The notes beneath the pieces were generated by a model, which was not told the DNA's origin, ran no database searches, and worked only from the letters and a program-made list of their open reading frames with translations. Position numbers and translations under genes: made by a program. From NCBI GenBank assembly GCA_038240335.1, contig JBBSDV010000109.1:1-11016 (forward strand): a stretch of DNA of 11,016 nucleotides. Direction: 5' to 3'. This DNA comes from JBBSDV01 sp038240335 (lineage in GTDB: Bacteria > Chloroflexota > Dehalococcoidia > DSTF01 > JACRBR01). Numbering within the stretch: the first letter of the stretch is position 1; each line of letters opens with the position of its first letter. Of this stretch, positions 8,277-11,016 are shown one piece after another.

Positions 8277-8996
8277 CTACAAAAGCCGCATCTGCCGCGA
8301 CTCGGCGTCTGGTTCTGCGGCCGTGGGCGGCGTCGCCGCTGCTGTTTGCGTGCCGATTGCGCCGGATCCCGAACGCAGATGCGCCGGCACAGCCATCGAC
8401 TCGATGCCCGCCTTGCGCGTCAAGAAGTCCGGCAGCCGCGCGAAGTCCGCTTCGATCACCTTCCGCAGGCTGCCCTGGTGCAGCGCCGCCGCCGGGTGAT
8501 ACATCGGCACGACGATCAGGTCGCTGTGCCGGCGCGGCTGGCCGTGCAGGCGGCCGATTGACTCGCCGGGAAAGTAGCGCTGCATCGAATGCCGCCCGAG
8601 CGTCACCAGCACCTTCGGGCCAATCGCAGCGATCTGCGCGTCAAGGTGCTTCGCGCACGCAGCGATCTCGTCCGGTTCGGGGTCGCGATTCTGCGGCGGC
8701 CGGCATTTCACGATGTTCGTGATGAACGCTGTCCGCCGGTCGAGCCCAATCGATGCGAGCAGCTGGTCAAGGAACTTCCCCGACGCCCCGACAAACGGCC
8801 GCCCCTGCTGGTCCTCGTAGAACCCCGGACCTTCTCCGATAAACATGATCGATGCGTCCGGACTGCCTTCGCCCGGCACCGCATTGGTGCGTCCCTTGCA
8901 CAGCCCGCAGTCGTTGCACCCCATCACCTGCTTGGCAACAAGCGCAAGCCCGCGCCGCGCATCCGTCGCTTCGATCACAGCCGCATCCTTGCTCAT
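8277..8996 (-). CDS. udg: Family-4 type uracil-DNA glycosylase with [4Fe-4S] cluster
   Basis: 239 residues. Removes uracil (from cytosine deamination) from DNA to start base-excision repair. Four cluster cysteines are placed as in the family: CxxC at 27 and 30, then 98 (in NIVKCRPPQNRDP) and 114, a 16-residue spacing. Motif A is GEGPGFYEDQQGRPFVG (54-70) for the active-site and uracil pocket; motif B is YHPAAALH with His167. The glycosylase fold ends near residue 190. What follows is a disordered Ala/Thr/Pro-rich tail ending QMRLL, which resembles the bacterial sliding-clamp binding pentapeptide (QLxLF type). The gene is probably the first of the udg-rnj-ftsK operon, with a promoter-like sequence just upstream. 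ATG 8996 has only a weak GAGACGAG purine run, and no better start exists. Family and key residues are clear; the tail's function is inference. Confidence 0.95.
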   Translation of the reverse strand: MSKDAAVIEATDARRGLALVAKQVMGCNDCGLCKGRTNAVPGEGSPDASIMFIGEGPGFYEDQQGRPFVGASGKFLDQLLASIGLDRRTAFITNIVKCRPPQNRDPEPDEIAACAKHLDAQIAAIGPKVLVTLGRHSMQRYFPGESIGRLHGQPRRHSDLIVVPMYHPAAALHQGSLRKVIEADFARLPDFLTRKAGIESMAVPAHLRSGSGAIGTQTAAATPPTAAEPDAESRQMRLL

Positions 8997-9006
8997 ACGT
9001 CTCGTC

Positions 9007-9036
9007 TCTATGCTGATTCAGTCACGTCCGGCCCAA
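9007..9036 (-). promoter_or_regulatory. Weak candidate promoter for the udg-rnj-ftsK operon
   Basis: TTGGGC (9036-9031), 18-bp spacer, CATAGA (9012-9007), then 10 nt to the ATG of the glycosylase gene. Transcription would begin only a few bases before the start codon, a near-leaderless arrangement like that at 4044-4072. The match to consensus is modest. Confidence 0.3.
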
Positions 9037-9374
9037 GGTTCGCATCACGAGCCGCCGCCCCACTCCGATGCTCGCACTTCGAGCGAAGCTTCGACGACAA
9101 CGACCATGACTGCCGAATCGATAATCCTCGTGGGCGATTCTATCACGGATACCAGAGAATCGGATAGGAAGAGGAGCAACTGATATAGCGGATGCCCTAA
9201 TTGCAGCCGAGTCGTTAAGTATGGACGACCCCGGCGATGGAATTGGGCCCCCAGGTGAGCGTCACTTGGTCGTAAGTCGACTCGGCCCGGCCCGCGAGCC
9301 GTGCCCTACGGCGACGCTGGCGTCTCGGAAGGACGGGTCGCACGACGAGCACGTCATCGGCACGGGCTCAGCCG

Positions 9375-9383
9375 TGATATAAC
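9375..9383 (+). promoter_or_regulatory. Extended -10 candidate upstream of the HTH gene
   Basis: TGATATAAC reads as an extended -10 (TG, one base, TATAAC; 5/6 to TATAAT). No good -35 lies 17 bp upstream, as is tolerated with extended -10 sites. The start would be near 9390, about 65 nt before the gene. Confidence 0.35.
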
Positions 9384-9428
9384 CCTTTCTTCCGCTCGAC
9401 ACGACCTGCGTGCTACTATCACTCATCT

Positions 9429-9437
9429 GATATAGCG
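9429..9437 (+). promoter_or_regulatory. Second extended -10-like motif next to the HTH gene
   Basis: TGATATAGC plus G, part of an 11-bp direct repeat (CTGATATAGCG) also found at 9180-9190. As a promoter it would start transcription near 9443, just before the TTG at 9446 and GTG at 9458. It may instead be an operator repeat. Confidence 0.3.
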
Positions 9438-9457
9438 TCTTAGTATTGAGGCCGCTC

Positions 9458-9673
9458 GTGGTCACCAGCCCCTTCGAAAACTACCTCGACCTCGTCGAGG
9501 CCGCGCGCATGCTCAATATCCATCCCCAGAGCCTGCGCCGTCTCATCAAGCAAAAAAAGGTGCCCGCCGTCCTGTTCGCCGGCAAGTACCTGATCGAGCG
9601 CGACAAACTCGAGATGTTCAAATCGAACTACGATCCACGCCCAGGCCGCAAACCCATCCGCCGCCTTCTGTAA
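9458..9673 (+). CDS. Small excisionase-type helix-turn-helix DNA-binding protein
   Basis: 71 residues from GTG 9458. The pattern YLDLVEAARMLNIHPQSLRR (9-28) followed by KKVPAVLFAGKYLIERDKLE (33-52) is the winged helix-turn-helix of the MerR/excisionase group: helix 1, turn, recognition helix (PQSLRRLI), then the wing with the VP..F.GKY.I motif. A basic tail (PRPGRKPIRR) may add DNA contacts. Such single-domain proteins act as excisionases, toxin-antitoxin or local transcription regulators; nothing here fixes the target, and no integrase is present in the window. GTG is chosen because GAGG sits 6 nt upstream; TTG at 9446 in the same frame would add four residues. The gene stands alone, divergent from udg and convergent with pyrE. 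Coding is convincing because the protein motif is intact. Confidence 0.85.
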   Translation: MVTSPFENYLDLVEAARMLNIHPQSLRRLIKQKKVPAVLFAGKYLIERDKLEMFKSNYDPRPGRKPIRRLL

Positions 9674-9717
9674 GGGATGCCGGAAGACGGGATCCTGGCA
9701 AGGATGCGTGCTCAACG

Positions 9718-9767
9718 CCGAGCGAACTCGTCCGCACCGGATCAGGTCTTTAGACCCGTCCGCTCGG
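9718..9767. repeat. Imperfect inverted repeat between convergent genes
   Basis: CCGAG (9718-9722) pairs with CTCGG (9763-9767). Inside, CGGA pairs with TCCG and GGTC with GACC around a TTTA loop, with a 15-nt bulge on the left. It lies between the HTH stop (9671-9673) and the pyrE stop (9882-9884). No T-tract follows on either strand, so it is not a standard intrinsic terminator. Confidence 0.35.
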
Positions 9768-9881
9768 TACTCGTCGTCTCCCAACGCGTATGAAACGCAA
9801 TGGTCTTCGGGTAGGCGAAGCTGAGACGGTGAACCGCCGACGGGTTGGTGAGCTCGCCGACGGTGGCGCGATCACGACGCC

Positions 9882-10541
9882 TTACTCGATGTCCCGCCCG
9901 TGGTTGGCGTCGAAGAACTCCATGCTCTTCCGATACCACTCGTCGCCGATCTTGTCGCTCGACCGCAAGTACATCAGCAACACCTCGAGCGTTAGCACCG
10001 AGACGAGCCGGATGCCCGCTTCCGCGAGCTTTGCCTGGCCGCCGGATTGCCGGTCGAACAGCACGACGGCATCGCGCACGAACAGCCCTTCATCTCGCAA
10101 CTGGTTCGCCGTCACGACGACGCTACCGCCGCCCGTGATCAGGTCGTCCATGATCAGCGCCGTCTGGCTTGGGTGGTAGATCCCTTCAAGGTCGGACTCC
10201 AGGTCGTCCTTCCGCGGGTGTAGGTAAACGAGCGGCACGTTCGCGCACAGCGAAAACGCCTCCGCCACCACCAATCCGCCGAACGGGATGCCGCATACGA
10301 TATCGAACGCGTCGAGTTGCGGGTTGCGCATGGCCTGCAGCGTCTGCAGCTCCTCGAGCACGATCTGCGCGGCGCGTGCGAGGGCCGTCGGATGCGCGAT
10401 TAGCAGGCGCAGGTTGACGTGGATGGGCGAGTGTACGGTGGTGCGGCCGAGCGTGAAATCGCCGAACTGCACGGCGCCCAGCCGCCACAATGTGTCGGCT
10501 AGCCAGAGGTTCGATTTCGTGTCGAGCGGCGAGTCAGTCAT
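9882..10541 (-). CDS. pyrE: Orotate phosphoribosyltransferase-like protein (OPRT)
   Basis: 219 residues from ATG 10541. OPRT joins orotate to PRPP to make orotidine monophosphate, the fifth step of UMP synthesis, in the cytoplasm. The order of motifs follows the OPRT half of UMP synthase: FTLGRTTVHSPIHVNLR (29-45), FDIVCGIPFGGLVVAE (79-94), the PRPP-binding ALIMDDLITGGGS (128-140, acidic pair D132-D133), then AVVLFDRQSGGQAKLAEAGI. One oddity: between RK (110-111) and EG (119-120) the loop reads DDLESDL, shorter than in most OPRTs, and lacks the K-D-H/Y-G segment with the catalytic lysine. It could therefore be a divergent or weakened OPRT. No Shine-Dalgarno precedes the ATG; instead its first bases overlap the stop of an upstream 15-codon ORF as ATGA, so translation is probably coupled. 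TTG at 10547 is an alternative start but also lacks a ribosome site. Confidence 0.85.
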   Translation of the reverse strand: MTDSPLDTKSNLWLADTLWRLGAVQFGDFTLGRTTVHSPIHVNLRLLIAHPTALARAAQIVLEELQTLQAMRNPQLDAFDIVCGIPFGGLVVAEAFSLCANVPLVYLHPRKDDLESDLEGIYHPSQTALIMDDLITGGGSVVVTANQLRDEGLFVRDAVVLFDRQSGGQAKLAEAGIRLVSVLTLEVLLMYLRSSDKIGDEWYRKSMEFFDANHGRDIE

Positions 10542-10585
10542 GGGCAACGAAAAAGGCTCTCCGTCTGGGAAAGCCCTTCGCTCAT
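10538..10585 (-). CDS. 15-codon leader peptide overlapping pyrE
   Basis: Reads MSEGLSQTESLFRCP then TGA. The ATG (10585-10583) has AAGGA 7 nt upstream (10597-10593), a better ribosome site than anything before pyrE. The stop overlaps the pyrE start as ATGA (10541-10538). A terminator-like hairpin with its U-tract (10550-10578) lies inside the ORF, the U-tract being the Leu-Phe codons CTT TTT. A ribosome translating the leader closely behind RNA polymerase would keep the hairpin open and deliver ribosomes to pyrE. This is the logic known from E. coli pyrBI and rph-pyrE attenuation, but here in a very compact form. A frameshifted N-terminus of pyrE is the main alternative. Confidence 0.6.
   Translation of the reverse strand: MSEGLSQTESLFRCP
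10550..10578 (-). terminator. Intrinsic-terminator-like hairpin inside the pyrE leader ORF (attenuator candidate)
   Basis: In the minus-strand transcript AAGGGCUUUCC (10578-10568), loop CAGAC, GGAGAGCCUU (10562-10553), followed by a run of five U (10554-10550). Ten pairs form with one bulged G and one G-U. It ends 9 bases before the pyrE ATG. A terminator this close upstream of a gene normally signals attenuation. Confidence 0.55.
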
Positions 10586-10699
10586 TCTATTGTCCTTGCG
10601 TGTCGGCAGACCCCGATTTGGGTAACCCCTGCGGATTGGGAATGCGCTCATGTGTGGCGTCCCGATGCCTGACAGTCGTGGGAGCTGCCTTGGCGGCCC
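10586..10699 (-). other. Spacer between the two leader ORFs
   Basis: About 114 nt of transcribed leader carrying the AAGGA ribosome site for the second ORF at 10597-10593. I see no promoter, no PyrR-type binding loop and no further strong hairpin; short ACCC/GGGT and GCAG/CTGC complementarities could form a weak fold near 10605-10640. Confidence 0.35.
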
Positions 10700-10723
10700 G
10701 CCCTGCCGTTTGGGGGGCAGGGC
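10700..10723 (-). promoter_or_regulatory. GC hairpin just after the 13-codon leader ORF
   Basis: GCCCTGCC (10723-10716), 8-nt loop CCCCAAAC, GGCAGGGC (10707-10700): a perfect 8-bp stem starting 3 nt after the leader stop. No U-tract follows. Loop bases CCAAAC plus the next G (10713-10707) are complementary to CGTTTGG (10745-10739) spanning the Gly-Val-Trp codons of the leader, so an alternative or pseudoknotted pairing is possible. Confidence 0.5.
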
Positions 10724-10726
10724 TAC

Positions 10727-10768
10727 TCAGTCAACTTGCCAAACGCCCCAGCGGATTCGGTTGTTCAT
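10727..10768 (-). CDS. 13-codon Trp-containing leader peptide
   Basis: Reads MNNRIRWGVWQVD then TGA (10729-10727). The ATG is preceded at 6 nt by AGGAGG within AAGGAGGTG (10781-10773), a perfect Shine-Dalgarno and by far the best in the window. A near-consensus promoter lies 60-90 bp upstream and a GC hairpin 3 nt downstream. Two Trp codons in 13 suggest a sensing peptide (Trp supply or nascent-chain arrest), yet the next gene is pyrE, not a trp gene. Initiation signals make translation likely; the regulatory role is inference. Confidence 0.6.
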   Translation of the reverse strand: MNNRIRWGVWQVD

Positions 10769-10826
10769 GAGACACCTCCTTGAACTGGGAGTTACTCACG
10801 GGCCCATTCACGACCGGGCTCGATCC

Positions 10827-10855
10827 AAAATAGGCGGATCGACCAGCGCTGTCAA
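10827..10855 (-). promoter_or_regulatory. Near-consensus sigma-70 promoter of the pyrE leader
   Basis: TTGACA (10855-10850), exactly 17 bp, TATTTT (10832-10827). The -35 is a perfect match and the -10 is 4/6 (T, A, T and the final T agree). Transcription would start near 10820, about 50 nt before the first leader ORF and about 280 nt before pyrE. This is the strongest promoter seen in the window. Confidence 0.75.
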
Positions 10856-11016
10856 GTGCCTTCCTCGCTTATGTTGGTGAGCAGCGATTCTGTCAGTCAT
10901 GAAAGACAGGATCATCTTGAGCGAGAAGGAACAGCAGCGGGGCCGGGTATTGGGGTGGTTGGTGGCGCGCCGAGTGACGGCGGAGGAGGCGCAGCGCGCC
11001 CTGGGGGTATCGCAAC
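10850..11016 (+). mobile_element. Probable left end of an insertion sequence (partial)
   Basis: Inferred from the transposase start at 10899. The left boundary is uncertain: the string TGTCAAGTGCC at 10850-10860 and a second TGTCA at 10891-10895 are possible terminal repeat sequences, but the right end is outside the window, so no inverted partner or target duplication can be checked. If the end is at 10850, the outward strand of its tip supplies the TTGACA -35 of the pyrE leader promoter. Confidence 0.4.
10899..11016 (+). CDS. N-terminus of an ISNCY-type transposase (partial)
   Basis: ATG 10899 opens a frame that stays open to the window edge, 39 complete codons. It begins MKDRIILSEKEQQRGRVLGW and continues with TAEEAQRALGVSQ. 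The pattern (hydrophobic start, S-x-K/E-E-Q/L-x-R, then a helix-turn-helix with E-A-x-x-x-L-G-V-S) is that of the N-terminal DNA-binding part of ISNCY-family transposases, which carry an RNase H-like DDE domain further on. No Shine-Dalgarno of quality precedes it; an in-frame TGA at 10878 limits upstream extension. The start codon sits in an inverted repeat (CTGTC, 10 nt, GACAG). The element's left end must lie between the pyrE leader and here, and TGTCAAG at 10850 is a candidate terminus. Completeness of the element cannot be judged. Confidence 0.7.
   Translation, partial: MKDRIILSEKEQQRGRVLGWLVARRVTAEEAQRALGVSQ

Larger units (their letters stand above)
9037..9457. other. Divergent intergenic region without a convincing gene
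   Basis: About 420 bp between the divergent glycosylase and helix-turn-helix genes. I see no RNA gene or long conserved ORF. It holds a short plus-strand reading frame (9106-9183) that begins like a GDSL hydrolase, a 53-codon plus-strand frame (9221-9382) with no Shine-Dalgarno sequence, a 67-codon minus-strand frame (9262-9465) with no clear homology, and three copies of TGATATA on the plus strand. The mixture looks like regulatory DNA plus decayed coding remnants. Confidence 0.5.

Noticed and set aside
6892..8499. Long plus-strand open frame opposite ribonuclease J
   Set aside because: Same type of antisense artefact; spans the junction of two genuine minus-strand genes and shows no domain pattern.
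9221..9382. 53-codon plus-strand ORF starting MDDPGDGIG
   Set aside because: No Shine-Dalgarno sequence, no recognisable motif, Gly/Pro/Arg-rich; not called as a gene.
10553..10585. Programmed frameshift fusing the 15-codon ORF to pyrE
   Set aside because: The run of five T is short and the codons around it do not form a standard slippery heptamer; the ATGA overlap explains the arrangement more simply. An assembly indel remains possible.
10538..10820. PyrR-binding attenuator or T-box riboswitch before pyrE
   Set aside because: No PyrR-type anti-antiterminator loop and no T-box consensus could be found in the leader.
1..11016. CRISPR arrays, tRNA or rRNA genes
   Set aside because: No regularly spaced direct repeats, no cloverleaf with CCA-end features and no rRNA-like segments were seen.

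Overview
GC-rich (roughly 60%) bacterial chromosomal DNA. Gene content (RNase J next to an FtsK/SpoIIIE translocase, a [4Fe-4S] family-4 uracil-DNA glycosylase, paired GT39-type membrane glycosyltransferases, an orotate phosphoribosyltransferase of the type fused in eukaryotic UMP synthase, promoters abutting start codons) would fit a Gram-positive-like or deep-branching phylum. Chloroflexota is my best guess, at low-to-moderate confidence, because no rRNA or other marker is present.

Layout. Bases 1-156 (+) hold the C-terminal end of a probable SAM-dependent methyltransferase. From 198 to 8996 almost everything lies on the minus strand. In transcription order it runs: uracil-DNA glycosylase (8996-8277), ribonuclease J (8259-6610), FtsK (6606-4210), then after a 172-bp gap with its own candidate promoter, a membrane-anchored pseudopilin-like protein (4037-3420) and two GT39-like glycosyltransferases (3423-1792 and 1748-198). 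The first block joins base-excision repair, RNA turnover and chromosome segregation. The second looks like an envelope or surface-glycan module. Its first two genes are joined by a 4-bp GTGA overlap.

Bases 9000-9457 are a mostly gene-free divergent region with three TGATATA promoter-like motifs on the plus strand and possible coding debris. They lead to a small excisionase-type helix-turn-helix protein (9458-9673, +). A 208-bp convergent spacer follows, then pyrE on the minus strand (10541-9882). At the right edge a transposase of the ISNCY type begins (10899, +) and runs out of the window.

The most interesting part is the 315-bp leader of pyrE (10541-10855, minus). It has a near-consensus sigma-70 promoter (TTGACA, 17 bp, TATTTT), then a perfect Shine-Dalgarno sequence driving a 13-codon ORF with two Trp codons. 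A GC hairpin starts 3 nt after that stop. A second 15-codon ORF with its own Shine-Dalgarno sequence follows. An intrinsic-terminator-like hairpin plus U-tract lies entirely inside this second ORF, and its stop codon overlaps the pyrE start as ATGA. pyrE has no Shine-Dalgarno sequence of its own. This looks like a translation-coupled attenuation system, possibly two-stage, that I cannot match to a known pyr leader. The OPRT it controls also lacks the usual catalytic-loop lysine motif.
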